Shown here: positions 1-6,826 of the stretch, in pieces
How positions within the stretch are numbered: the first letter of the stretch is position 1
Layout of the letters: the number at the start of each line of letters is the position of its first letter
Source: JBGPYB01 sp041493035
GTDB lineage: Bacteria; Acidobacteriota; Vicinamibacteria; Fen-336
Length of the DNA: 13,142 nt
Reading direction: 5' to 3'
Assembly: GCA_041493035.1 (NCBI GenBank)
Contig: JBGPYB010000131.1
Coordinates: forward strand, 1-13,142
The notes under the pieces: generated by a model
Database searches by the model: none
What the model was told of the DNA's origin: nothing
The model's input: the letters and a program-made list of their open reading frames with translations, nothing else
Program-made: the position numbers and the translations under genes

Positions 1-98
1 ACGGCGAGCCGTAAAGGTCTTCGAACTCGATCGCTGGTTTCCAACTCTTCTTTCATGTATGACCGCTCGCCCACTTCGCCCATGACCCGAGCCCTCAT
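1..98 (-). CDS. Possible 5' end of a further gene, cut by the window edge
   Basis: An open frame of 32 codons starts at ATG 98 on the minus strand and runs off the left edge without a stop. It has two further in-frame ATGs at 83 and 56. It lies 36 nt downstream of the DUF2064 gene in the same direction, and an AAGG stretch sits 8 nt before ATG 98, so it could be the next gene of that cassette. The visible peptide matches no family I recognise. A plus-strand frame also runs open from position 2 to about 82 and could instead be the tail of a convergent gene. The sequence shown does not decide between the two. Confidence 0.2.
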   Translation of the reverse strand, partial: MRARVMGEVGERSYMKEELETSDRVRRPLRLA

Positions 99-134
99 CA
101 GCGTGACCTTACTTGGCTAGGTGCGAAGGTAGGG

Positions 135-797
135 CTAGGCCGCTGCCAAAGCGCGCGTGAGGGCGGCAGCCAGCGCGAGGGGCAACATCGGCTTCAGCTC
201 GGCCCAGGCGTGCCTCACGTCCTCGAGGGTGTCGATGTCGGTGAGTTGCTCCAGGAGCCGCACCGATAGACCGAGCGCCTGCGCCTTGGCCAGGGTCCCG
301 GGAAGGACTTGGGGCGAGCTCCACGCGGTCTCGGCGAACAGCTCGGGCCGAGGACGATCGAGAGCCAGCAGATAGTACCCACCGTCGTGGGAGGGGCCGA
401 GGACCACGTCGTGCTGGTCGAGGTCTCGTAGCGCTTCGAGCACGAGCGCCCGCGACACCCACGGGACGTCGGTGCCGATGATGGCGGCGCGCCTCGCGCC
501 TCGTCGGAAAGCCTCCTCGAAGGCTGCCGCCATCTTGGCGCCCAGATCGACCCCTTGCTGCGGCAAAAGCGTCTCACCAGGAAACCAGGAGGCGATTCCA
601 GCTTCGGCCTCAGCCGGCGCAAAGAAGAACAGTCGCTCGTAGTCACCGGGCTCGGGCCGCGTTCGTCGGACCTCCTCTTCTGCGAGAACGCGATAGAGAT
701 CGGCGGCGCCTTCGGGACCGAGCGCCGGAATGAGGCGCGTCTTGACGCTCCCCGAGCGCGCCGCCTTCACGAAGACGATGAGGACGTCGCCGCTCAT
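135..797 (-). CDS. DUF2064 / CofC-like GT-A fold transferase
   Basis: This is a 220-aa soluble protein of the DUF2064 (TIGR04282-like) family, related to CofC/FbiD nucleotidyltransferases and GT-A glycosyltransferases. Visible family marks, in order, are VFVKAARSGSVKTRLIP at the N-terminus (nucleotide-binding loop with the KTRL motif), GTDVPW in the middle (metal/nucleotide site), then GPSHDGGYYLLAL, and DIDTLEDV near the C-terminus. A longer frame reaches 824, but ATG 797 is preferred because it forms an ATGA overlap with the stop of the upstream GT-C gene and begins right before the conserved first strand. It is the third gene of a GT2, GT-C, DUF2064 cassette. Some relatives are annotated as arsenosugar glycosyltransferases, but no ArsS or ArsM gene is visible here, so that role is not supported. 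Substrate is unknown. Family is fairly sure, function is not. Confidence 0.88.
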   Translation of the reverse strand: MSGDVLIVFVKAARSGSVKTRLIPALGPEGAADLYRVLAEEEVRRTRPEPGDYERLFFFAPAEAEAGIASWFPGETLLPQQGVDLGAKMAAAFEEAFRRGARRAAIIGTDVPWVSRALVLEALRDLDQHDVVLGPSHDGGYYLLALDRPRPELFAETAWSSPQVLPGTLAKAQALGLSVRLLEQLTDIDTLEDVRHAWAELKPMLPLALAAALTRALAAA

Positions 798-2059
798 GCC
801 GTCGCGGGGCGACGCCGCCACCACTGCGCGAGCGCCAGAGCGGCGCAGGGCCCGTACTCAGCCGCGCGCACACCCCACCCCACCTGCCACGGACCTCCGA
901 GCAGCCAGCCCGGGTAGACGAGATAGGCGAGCACCGTCGTCCCGGTGAAGAGAAGGACCGCTGGAGCGTCGCAGAGCACCAGGAAGGGCAGGAAGGTGAG
1001 GGCGTACCAGGGGAGGACGTTGGGGGCCAGCAGGAGCCACGCGACGACGACGACCATGCCAGCCGTTGCCGGCTCGACAGGAGCGAAGCCAATCGCCAGG
1101 GCCACGACGAGAACGGCCACGCCGGCCACCGCTGTCGCCACGGCATGACTGCCGAGGAGAGCCGCCAGGGGCGCGAACAACGTCTCGTTGAACCGCCAGT
1201 AGCGGCCGTAGCTCCCCAGGCTTCGCCAGAGCCCTTGCCGAGCACCCGCATACGGCACGACCAGCGCCATCGCGAGGAGCCCCGCAGCGATGACGTGCAC
1301 GACGCGATACCGCCGCCACCAGCTCGCGGCGATCAGGCCGGGAACGAGCTTCGCCTGGAACGCGAGCGCCGACGCCAGAGCCGAGAGCAGCGGATGTCCG
1401 GCGTCGAGCGCCAGGAGGGCAAGCGCCACGAGCAGAAGACCGAGGGCCTCGTTGTGGCCGCTCCCCGCGATTTCGACCAGCGCCAGCGGGCTCCAGGCCG
1501 CGACGAGAAGACGTTCGCGCGGCAACCCGCGCAGGGCCAGAAGACGGGCGAGGACCGCGAGCATCCCCAACTCACACGCCACCACGAAAGCCTTCATGGC
1601 CGTGACCGAGTCATGGACGGCGACGACGCCGCGGGCCGCGAGTTGCCAGAGAGGCGGGTAGATGGCGGTGTAGTCCTTGTGATTGACCCGCTCCCAGACG
1701 GCGTCGCGGAGCCCTTCCCACCTCGACCCTTCCGCCCGATCGGCCCACTTGTAAGGGTTACCGTCGTGGAGCTGAATGCGCCCTTCCCAGACGTATCGAT
1801 AGACGTCGTCGCTCAGAAGCGGGGGCGCCACGACGAGGGCGACGCGCCACAGAACAGCGAGCGCCAGCGCGATCTTGAAGTCGCGGGAAGAGATTCCGTT
1901 CGACGCGTGGATCGCGAGGAGATAGGCGGCGAAAGCGGGGCCGAAGGTGATCAGGAACGTGGGGACGCGGCTGGTCTCGTTCCCCTGGAGCGTCCAGAAA
2001 GCGACGCAGCCACTCAGGACTCCCCCGGCGAGGGCCAGGGCCGCCCTCATGGGCGTCAT
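794..2059 (-). CDS. GT-C fold integral-membrane glycosyltransferase (mannosyltransferase-like)
   Basis: This is a 421-aa polytopic membrane protein with roughly ten hydrophobic segments. After the first helices it carries the SDDVYRYVWEG motif (residues 83-93) followed by DGNPY. That acidic pair in the first large loop is typical of GT-C enzymes that take a sugar from a polyprenyl-phosphate donor, such as the MptB/PimE-like and DUF2029/GT87 groups. A YPP motif (134-136) and a GHNEALG stretch between later helices are also family-like. ATG 2059 overlaps the TGA of the upstream GT2 gene as ATGA, and its own TGA overlaps ATG 797 of the next gene, so the three genes should be translationally coupled. 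The likely role is transfer of a hexose on the outer face of the inner membrane, using a lipid donor possibly made by the neighbouring GT2. The sugar and acceptor cannot be read from the sequence. Confidence 0.87.
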   Translation of the reverse strand: MTPMRAALALAGGVLSGCVAFWTLQGNETSRVPTFLITFGPAFAAYLLAIHASNGISSRDFKIALALAVLWRVALVVAPPLLSDDVYRYVWEGRIQLHDGNPYKWADRAEGSRWEGLRDAVWERVNHKDYTAIYPPLWQLAARGVVAVHDSVTAMKAFVVACELGMLAVLARLLALRGLPRERLLVAAWSPLALVEIAGSGHNEALGLLLVALALLALDAGHPLLSALASALAFQAKLVPGLIAASWWRRYRVVHVIAAGLLAMALVVPYAGARQGLWRSLGSYGRYWRFNETLFAPLAALLGSHAVATAVAGVAVLVVALAIGFAPVEPATAGMVVVVAWLLLAPNVLPWYALTFLPFLVLCDAPAVLLFTGTTVLAYLVYPGWLLGGPWQVGWGVRAAEYGPCAALALAQWWRRRPATA

Positions 2060-2742
2060 CCGGCCCGGCTGAAGGCGTGGCGCGCGATGGTGCCGAGGAT
2101 CTTGGCGCCGGCGCGGACGGTCCCCGACACGGTGCCGCTCACCTTGCTCTGGCCTATCCGGGGCCGGTAGTCCACGGCCACCTCCCGTACCCGAAGCCCG
2201 CGGCGCGCGGCCTTCACCTGCATCTCGACGGTCCAGCCGAAGTTGCGGTCCCGCATCCCGAGGGCGCGCAGCGCGGTCGCCGTGATCGCGCGGAAGGGGC
2301 CGAGGTCCGTGGCGCGAGTGCCGATGAGGAGGTTCATGAGGCCCACGCAGAGGCGCGTGCCGAGAACAGCGTGGAGCGGATGAGCGCCACGGGCGCGCTG
2401 GCCTAGGTTCCGCGAGCCGACGACGAAGTCGGCCTCGCCGGCCAGGATGGGCGCCAGGACGTCGACGAGCTGCTCCGGATAGTCGCTGTAGTCCGCGTCG
2501 AGAAAGGCGATCACCTCGGCGTCGGGGACCGCCGCTACCCCCGTGAGGCAGGCCTGTCCGTATCCTCGCCGCGGCTCGACGACGACGCGCGCACCCGCCG
2601 CGCGAGCCACTTCGGCGGTGCGATCCCGCGAGCCGTTGTCGACGACGACAATCTCCGAGACGACCGGTGGGATCTCCCGGATGACGAGGCCGATGGCTTC
2701 TTCCTCGTCGAGAGCCGGGATGACGACGGCGATGCGCGGCAC
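2056..2742 (-). CDS. Family 2 glycosyltransferase (polyprenyl-phosphate sugar synthase-like)
   Basis: This is a 228-aa GT-A fold enzyme. The N-terminal VVIPALDEEEAIG motif is followed by EIVVVDNGSRDRT, the metal-binding FLDADYSD (a DXD-type site), and DFVVGSR. The C-terminal third is TDLGPFRAI and EMQVKAARRGLRVREVAVDYRPR. These are marks of DPM1-like or WcaA-like GT2 proteins that charge dolichyl or undecaprenyl phosphate. There is no C-terminal membrane segment. The frame stays open upstream to 3021, but that stretch runs through the divergent porin gene, has no GT2 similarity, and includes the intergenic region. GTG 2742 directly before PRIAVVIP is therefore the best start. No good ribosome-binding site precedes it, and a weak promoter candidate lies so close that the message may be leaderless. 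It is the first gene of the cassette and likely supplies the lipid-linked sugar for the GT-C enzyme. Confidence 0.9.
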   Translation of the reverse strand: MPRIAVVIPALDEEEAIGLVIREIPPVVSEIVVVDNGSRDRTAEVARAAGARVVVEPRRGYGQACLTGVAAVPDAEVIAFLDADYSDYPEQLVDVLAPILAGEADFVVGSRNLGQRARGAHPLHAVLGTRLCVGLMNLLIGTRATDLGPFRAITATALRALGMRDRNFGWTVEMQVKAARRGLRVREVAVDYRPRIGQSKVSGTVSGTVRAGAKILGTIARHAFSRAG

Positions 2743-2749
2743 TCCGTCG

Positions 2750-2779
2750 ATGTTAGCGGCGCGCCGGGGCGCTCCGCAA
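2750..2779 (-). promoter_or_regulatory. Weak candidate promoter for the glycosyltransferase cassette
   Basis: Reading the minus strand, TTGCGG (2779-2774) is followed after 18 nt by TAACAT (2755-2750), each matching 4 of 6 positions of the sigma70 boxes. The -10 ends 7 nt before GTG 2742, which would put the transcription start at or next to the initiation codon. The 78-bp gap must hold divergent promoters for both this cassette and the porin, which favours the call. The boxes themselves are weak. Confidence 0.28.
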
Positions 2780-2801
2780 CCAGGGTTCGCCGGAGGCCGC
2801 G

Positions 2802-2810
2802 TGCTAGAAT
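2802..2810 (+). promoter_or_regulatory. Extended -10 promoter element of the porin gene
   Basis: TGCTAGAAT is an extended -10 (TGn plus TAGAAT, 5 of 6 to TATAAT). No good -35 lies 16-18 nt upstream, which is usual for extended -10 promoters. The -10 ends only 10 nt before ATG 2821, so transcription would start about 3-5 nt before the start codon. There is no Shine-Dalgarno sequence in that space, so the porin mRNA is predicted to be essentially leaderless. Confidence 0.5.
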
Positions 2811-2820
2811 CACCGCGTTC

Positions 2821-3927
2821 ATGCGAAGCCTGCTTTCGTCTCTTCTGCTCTCGCTGTTCCTCGCGCACAGCTCCATGGCCCAGGACGCCGCACCGGCCTA
2901 CCAGAACTCCTCCTCGAGCAACTTCCACTTCCGGCTCGACGGTCTTTTCCGGCAGGAGTGGACCAAGGACATCTGGGTCTCCGACACCGTGCGGCGCGAC
3001 GATGACCGCCAACGCGGCCAACTGAGGCCCCGCGTCGAGTTCGGGGGGCAGACTTTCGTGCTGGGAGTCGGCGGGGACTTCAACTACAGCAGCGACAAGA
3101 ACGTGGATCCGAAGCCGGCCCTCCTGCGGGACAACTACAATTCCCGCGACGCGCGCCTCGATCTGGCCTTCGCGAAGATCGAGCCCGTGCGCTGGCTGCG
3201 GATCGACGGCGGCCGGTTCGAGATGCCTGTCGGCCTCACCGAGATGATCTGGGACAGGGATCTACGGCCTCAAGGCGCCGCGCTCACTTTCCAACGCAAG
3301 GACGACAGCGGCATCTCACGCTTCGGCGTCACCGGCCTCTGGGCCCGCGGCAGCCACGTCTTCGATGACAACAAGGTCGATATGTTCATCGTCTCGGGTC
3401 AGGCCACCTTCACCGGGCCTGTCGACTCGCGGTTTCAGATCGTGGCTTCCTATCTGGACTTCCAGAAGATCCAGAACCTCGAGAGGATGATCCGGCGGCA
3501 GAACACGCGGGTGAGCGGTCAGTTGGTAAACGACTACCGCGTCTTCGACGCCGTGGGGCGCTTGAGCCAGGGAGGCAACCTCCCCGTGCAGCTCGTGGCC
3601 GACATCTCCTGGAACACGGCGGTCGACGAAAACAAGCGCGGCGTCTGGCTGGCCGCGGCCCTCGGGTCGCTGAAGACCTCACGTCTCCGAGCGGAATACA
3701 CGTACGCGACCGTCGACAAAGACGCGACACTCGGCGCCTACGCCACCGACGACTTCTTCTGGACCACCGGCTGGAAGGGGCACCGGGGAGAGATCGCGAC
3801 AAAGGTGGGCGACAAGACGTCGCTCCACCTCATCGGCCAACTCCAACGCTTCAAGGACAGCCCCAACGAAGACGAGCAATCGCACTGGGACAAGCGCTAT
3901 CGCTTGGAGCTGCGAGTCAGGTACTAG
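2821..3927 (+). CDS. Outer-membrane beta-barrel putative porin
   Basis: This is a 368-aa exported protein. Residues 1-20 form a signal peptide (MRS, then a Leu-rich core, then SMA before QD as the likely cleavage site). The mature part alternates polar and hydrophobic residues in many strand-like stretches such as FHFRLDGLFRQEW, LRIDGGRFEMPVG and RLRAEYTYATV. It ends in LELRVRY with a terminal aromatic residue, the usual beta-signal for outer-membrane assembly. Size and layout fit the 'putative porin' (Porin_5-like) group, about 14-18 strands. It is the only plus-strand gene here, is divergent from the glycosyltransferase cassette, and appears leaderless. Its last seven codons plus stop lie in a 22-bp sequence that is repeated at 4028-4049. 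Transported solute is unknown. A phosphate-selective (OprP/OprO-like) porin is a possible alternative fold assignment. Confidence 0.83.
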   Translation: MRSLLSSLLLSLFLAHSSMAQDAAPAYQNSSSSNFHFRLDGLFRQEWTKDIWVSDTVRRDDDRQRGQLRPRVEFGGQTFVLGVGGDFNYSSDKNVDPKPALLRDNYNSRDARLDLAFAKIEPVRWLRIDGGRFEMPVGLTEMIWDRDLRPQGAALTFQRKDDSGISRFGVTGLWARGSHVFDDNKVDMFIVSGQATFTGPVDSRFQIVASYLDFQKIQNLERMIRRQNTRVSGQLVNDYRVFDAVGRLSQGGNLPVQLVADISWNTAVDENKRGVWLAAALGSLKTSRLRAEYTYATVDKDATLGAYATDDFFWTTGWKGHRGEIATKVGDKTSLHLIGQLQRFKDSPNEDEQSHWDKRYRLELRVRY

Positions 3928-4049
3928 AGCGCCTGTTTCTGTACAAGCTGCGAGCGAAGCGGAATTCACTTCCGCGTAGCGAGCGGGGTTTTCAAAGGGG
4001 GCGGCGCAGCCCCCCTTTGCTCAACCAGGAGCTGCGAGTCAGGTACTAG
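3906..4049. repeat. 100-bp repeat-like element bracketed by a 22-bp direct repeat of the porin 3' end
   Basis: The 22 bases at 3906-3927 (end of the porin, including its TAG) recur exactly at 4028-4049, 122 bp downstream. The 100 bp between them carry two inverted repeats: GCGGAA-ttcac-TTCCGC (about 3959-3975) and a stronger hairpin at 3993-4019. Purine-rich GCGAGCGAAGCGG and GTAGCGAGCGGGG flanks make it look like the REP/MITE-like intergenic repeats common in GC-rich environmental bacteria. A 9-bp stretch AGCTGCGAG (3946-3954) inside the element repeats part of the 22-mer again. Either a small element inserted with a long target duplication, or slippage/recombination duplicated the gene end. 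Confidence 0.7.
3993..4019. terminator. Bidirectional terminator-like hairpin between convergent genes
   Basis: CAAAGGGGG (3993-4001) and CCCCCTTTG (4011-4019) form a perfect 9-bp stem with a 9-nt loop. It sits between the stops of the convergent porin and exported-protein genes, where a shared terminator is expected. The A/T ends of the stem give only three U residues on either strand, so termination strength is uncertain. It is part of the repeat element described for this intergenic region. Confidence 0.5.
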
Positions 4050-4052
4050 CAG

Positions 4053-5063
4053 CTACGTCGTCGGCCGCAGGCTGCGGGCGCCGGAGGCGGGCGCCGGCTC
4101 AGCCCTCCGGGCAGGCGCGAGAGCATCCAGCAGCTCGTACGGAAGCCTCGCGTTCACGAGCACTCGGCTATCCTCCGTCGAGACGCTGACGGCGGAGCTG
4201 AGTTGCGCCAGCTCGGGTTTCTGACTCGCTTGCAGCGACGCGAGCCCCACGAGGCCGCGGACGATGTCCGCGAGGTTCTTGGCAGCGGCCGCATCGAGGG
4301 CGTCGCCGGTCACCGTCAGGGCCAGCACCGGGTCCAGGTCCCCGTTGACCACGAGGCTCTTGAGAGCCGGCAGGGTGATCGATGACGAGCCTCCCCCGCC
4401 GGGCATCGTCTTCGGCAAGCTTTGGAGGAGCGTCTGGTCACCGACCATCCAGAACGTCGATCCGGGTTTCACACGCGCCAGGAGGTCGGTCATCGCGGCG
4501 TTTGGCGATCCAGGCGCTCCCGAGTGGCGTGAGATCACGCCAAGGACGGCCCGCTCTGCACCGAGCAGGATCGACCGATCGTCGAGAAAGGCCATCGCGC
4601 CGGGACTCCGGGATCCCTCACGGAAGACGTAGACCGTGATCCCTTCATGGTCCTTCCACGTGACGTCCTTCCTTTCGGTCTCGATCGCGCGAGCGATGCG
4701 AGCGCGATCGAAGCGGCCGAGGACGAGGGCGACGCCCCGGCCGTCTCCCGGCACGCCACCGGCGTAAAAGATCTGGTCGAGATCGCGTTCGGGATCGAGC
4801 CCCGTCTTGGCCTCGAGCTCGCCAAAGGCCTCGGGGCGGGCGGAGGCGTCGCGCTTGAACCGCTTGTGAAAGGCGCTCCCGGCGAAGCGCTGGACGTCCA
4901 GGCCCATGACGAAGCGGGCGTCGGCGAGGAGCGGCAGGGCTTCGGGCGGCAACGGCCCGACCGCGGCTCGCGCGGGCTCAATCACCCGCACGCCGAGGGC
5001 AGCCGAGATTCCGGCGGCAACGACGACCAACGACATAATCACGACCAGCCGACTACGGCTCAT
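4053..5063 (-). CDS. Exported, membrane-anchored protein of unknown function
   Basis: This is a 336-aa protein with a short basic N-terminus (MSRSRL) and one hydrophobic segment (about residues 7-28), either a signal peptide or an anchor. The rest should be outside the cytoplasm. The exported part has the look of an Acidobacteriota-type family: LLADARFVMGLDVQRFAGS, ELEAKTGLDPERDLDQIFYAGG, GVALVLGRFDRARIARAIE, AMAFLDDRSILLG, TFWMVGDQ, and a C-terminal NLADIVRGLVGLASLQASQKPEL. No catalytic motif is visible and I cannot name a domain. The tail (about the last 25 residues) is Ala/Pro/Arg-rich and low-complexity. ATG 5063 is preferred over in-frame GTG 5075 because GGAGG lies 5 nt upstream of it. 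It starts 30 nt after the permease stop and is probably the last gene of the ABC operon, perhaps as an extracytoplasmic partner. Confidence 0.82.
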   Translation of the reverse strand: MSRSRLVVIMSLVVVAAGISAALGVRVIEPARAAVGPLPPEALPLLADARFVMGLDVQRFAGSAFHKRFKRDASARPEAFGELEAKTGLDPERDLDQIFYAGGVPGDGRGVALVLGRFDRARIARAIETERKDVTWKDHEGITVYVFREGSRSPGAMAFLDDRSILLGAERAVLGVISRHSGAPGSPNAAMTDLLARVKPGSTFWMVGDQTLLQSLPKTMPGGGGSSSITLPALKSLVVNGDLDPVLALTVTGDALDAAAAKNLADIVRGLVGLASLQASQKPELAQLSSAVSVSTEDSRVLVNARLPYELLDALAPARRAEPAPASGARSLRPTT

Positions 5064-5093
5064 GTACGCCTCCACCGGAAAAGTGTACGCCCT

Positions 5094-5906
5094 CTAAGAC
5101 TCTAGTACGTACTCACGGGTGGAAAAGATCCAGAGGGCCGCCGCCAGGAAGGCCACGGCCGAGAGGCCGAGAACGGCGAGGCAGAGGGGGGCCGGCAGAA
5201 TCTCGACGGGCATCCCGAAGATCCCCTCGTCGGCGACCCTGTGGCGGATGAGCGACCGCAGGTAGGCGGTCAGCGTGAGGCGCGGCGCGTAGCCGGGCAG
5301 GTTGGCTGTGAGCTCCCAGACGAAGAGGAAGAGGAGCCCAGGGATGACGGGCCGGCGGAGGACCACGCCCAGGAGCGTGAAGAGAGCGCCATAAGCGACC
5401 AACGTCAGCGCCACGACGCCGACGTCCCGCAGGAGATCCCCCACCCGAGGTCCTATCCCCTCGGAGCCCGGCGCCGTGGCCAGTATGAAGAAAGTCAGGA
5501 CCGTGGCCGGAAGGGACAGCGCCACTGTCGTCGCCAGATACGCGCCGAACTTCCCGGCGAGGATCGAGGCGCGAGGGATGGGGCGGGTCAGGAGGTAGGT
5601 GATCGTCCTCCCTTCCACCTCGTCGGCAACGAGGGACGTCGCGTAGAAGAGCGCGGCCAGGGGGACGACGTTGCGGATCGAATAGAGCGCTACGATCTGA
5701 CCGTAGAGATCGTCCGCGGAGATCGGCGGCGCTCCTGTGGACGCCGTCACGACGCGATAGAGCAGGGCAAAAACGGCCGGGAGGCCGAGGAGGACAGCCA
5801 TGAGCAGGCTCCGGCGGCTCCAGATCATCCCTTCCAGCGCGAGATCGAAGATGCGCCGGGCGGCATCGAAAAAAGGGAGCGGCCGCTCCGTGTTGCGCGG
5901 GATCAT
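5094..5906 (-). CDS. ABC-2 type transporter permease 2
   Basis: This is a 270-aa integral membrane protein with about six hydrophobic segments: around 25-50 (SLLMAVLLGLPAVFALLY), 80-95, 120-145, 160-190, 195-215 and a last one before the C-terminal STREYVLES. The stretch FYATSLVADEVEGRTITYLLTRPIPRASILAGKF is the classic ABC-2 permease signature, where an acidic loop after helix 2 is followed by LLxRPIPR and a helix with GK. A longer frame continues to 6041 inside the ATPase gene, but ATG 5906 overlaps the ATPase stop as ATGA and begins at the expected place. It should form the membrane channel for the ATPase encoded just upstream (5903-6826). Substrate is not readable from the sequence. NosY/GldF-like permeases share this architecture. 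Confidence 0.88.
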   Translation of the reverse strand: MIPRNTERPLPFFDAARRIFDLALEGMIWSRRSLLMAVLLGLPAVFALLYRVVTASTGAPPISADDLYGQIVALYSIRNVVPLAALFYATSLVADEVEGRTITYLLTRPIPRASILAGKFGAYLATTVALSLPATVLTFFILATAPGSEGIGPRVGDLLRDVGVVALTLVAYGALFTLLGVVLRRPVIPGLLFLFVWELTANLPGYAPRLTLTAYLRSLIRHRVADEGIFGMPVEILPAPLCLAVLGLSAVAFLAAALWIFSTREYVLES

Positions 5907-6826
5907 CGGGGCACCAGATAGCGGAACACTGACTCCAGGTCCTCGTCCGGGGAGAACATCTCGGTGACACCGGTGTCGACGGCGACTTCGTGGAGGGCGG
6001 CGTAGAAGTCGTCCGGACGCGAGGTTTGGACCGTCACCCACTCCCCCTCGGCGCCAAAAGTCAGCGACAGCACGCTCGGAAGCGACACCACGGCGCTGCC
6101 GAGGCGACGCGGGTCGCGCGCGCGGAGAGCGACGGTGTGGGGATGTTCGTCCATGAGGTCACGGATCTCACGGACGTCCCCCTCGGCCAAGATGCGGCCG
6201 TTGTGGATCAGGAGGACGCGGCGCGTCATCGCCTCGACCTCGTGGAGGATATGGCTCGAGACGACCACTGTCTTTCCTTCGCGACCGAGGCGCTTGACGA
6301 GGTCCACCACCCGGCGGCGGCTGACGGGGTCCATCCCGCTCACTGGCTCGTCGAGAAGCAGCACTTCGGGGTCGTGAGCGAGCGCTTGCGCCAGCTTCAC
6401 CCGTTGGCGCATTCCCTTGCTGTAGCCACCGATCTTCCGGTCTCGCGCGGCGGCGAGGTCCACCAGTTCCAGGGCCAATTCGGCGCGCCGACGGCACTCG
6501 GCATCGTCGAAACCGGTGAGCCGGAGAAGCGACACGAGGAACTGGAGCCCCGTGAGGCCTTCCCAAAAAGCATCCGCCTCGGCGCAGAGACCCACGCGGT
6601 GGAAGACCTCGGGCGACGTGGCGGCTGGACGGCCGAGGATCCGGACCTCTCCCTGGCTGGGGGACAACTGCCCCGAGGCCAGCTTCAGGAACGTGGACTT
6701 CCCCGCGCCGTTCGGTCCGAGGAGGCCGGTGATTCCGGGCGCCACGGTCACGGTGACGTCGTTGAGGGCGATGACAGGTCCGTACCAACGCGAGGCTCGG
6801 ACGAACTCGAGGGGTGCCGTGCTCAT
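5903..6826 (-). CDS. ABC transporter ATP-binding protein 2 (NosF/CcmA-like)
   Basis: This is a 307-aa cytoplasmic ATPase. Walker A GPNGAGKST is at residues 37-45, the signature YSKGMRQ at 135-141, Walker B VLLLDEP at 155-161 followed by SGMDP (D-loop), and the H-loop His at 192 in VVVSSHILHE. The Q-loop Gln is replaced in the local pattern LCAEADAFWEG, as in many drug- and lipid-type ABC-2 ATPases. A C-terminal domain of about 95 residues follows the nucleotide-binding core, as in NosF and CcmA-type proteins. ATG 6826 overlaps the stop of permease 1 (ATGA), and its own stop overlaps the start of permease 2 (ATGA). It is thus embedded between two permeases and could energise either. Adjacency favours permease 2. 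Confidence 0.95.
   Translation of the reverse strand: MSTAPLEFVRASRWYGPVIALNDVTVTVAPGITGLLGPNGAGKSTFLKLASGQLSPSQGEVRILGRPAATSPEVFHRVGLCAEADAFWEGLTGLQFLVSLLRLTGFDDAECRRRAELALELVDLAAARDRKIGGYSKGMRQRVKLAQALAHDPEVLLLDEPVSGMDPVSRRRVVDLVKRLGREGKTVVVSSHILHEVEAMTRRVLLIHNGRILAEGDVREIRDLMDEHPHTVALRARDPRRLGSAVVSLPSVLSLTFGAEGEWVTVQTSRPDDFYAALHEVAVDTGVTEMFSPDEDLESVFRYLVPR

Noticed and set aside
135..797. Arsenosugar biosynthesis role for the DUF2064 gene
   Set aside because: Family names carry this label, but no ArsS, ArsM or other arsenic gene is nearby, and the context is a general glycosyltransferase cassette.
1145..2170. 341-codon plus-strand frame opposite the GT-C gene
   Set aside because: The composition is charged, low-complexity and Arg/Glu/Pro-rich with no recognisable fold. 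It opposes a clear membrane glycosyltransferase and crosses into the GT2 gene.
2743..3021. N-terminal extension of the GT2 glycosyltransferase to 3021
   Set aside because: The extra 93 residues have no GT2 similarity, overlap the divergent porin gene including its signal peptide, and pass through the promoter region.
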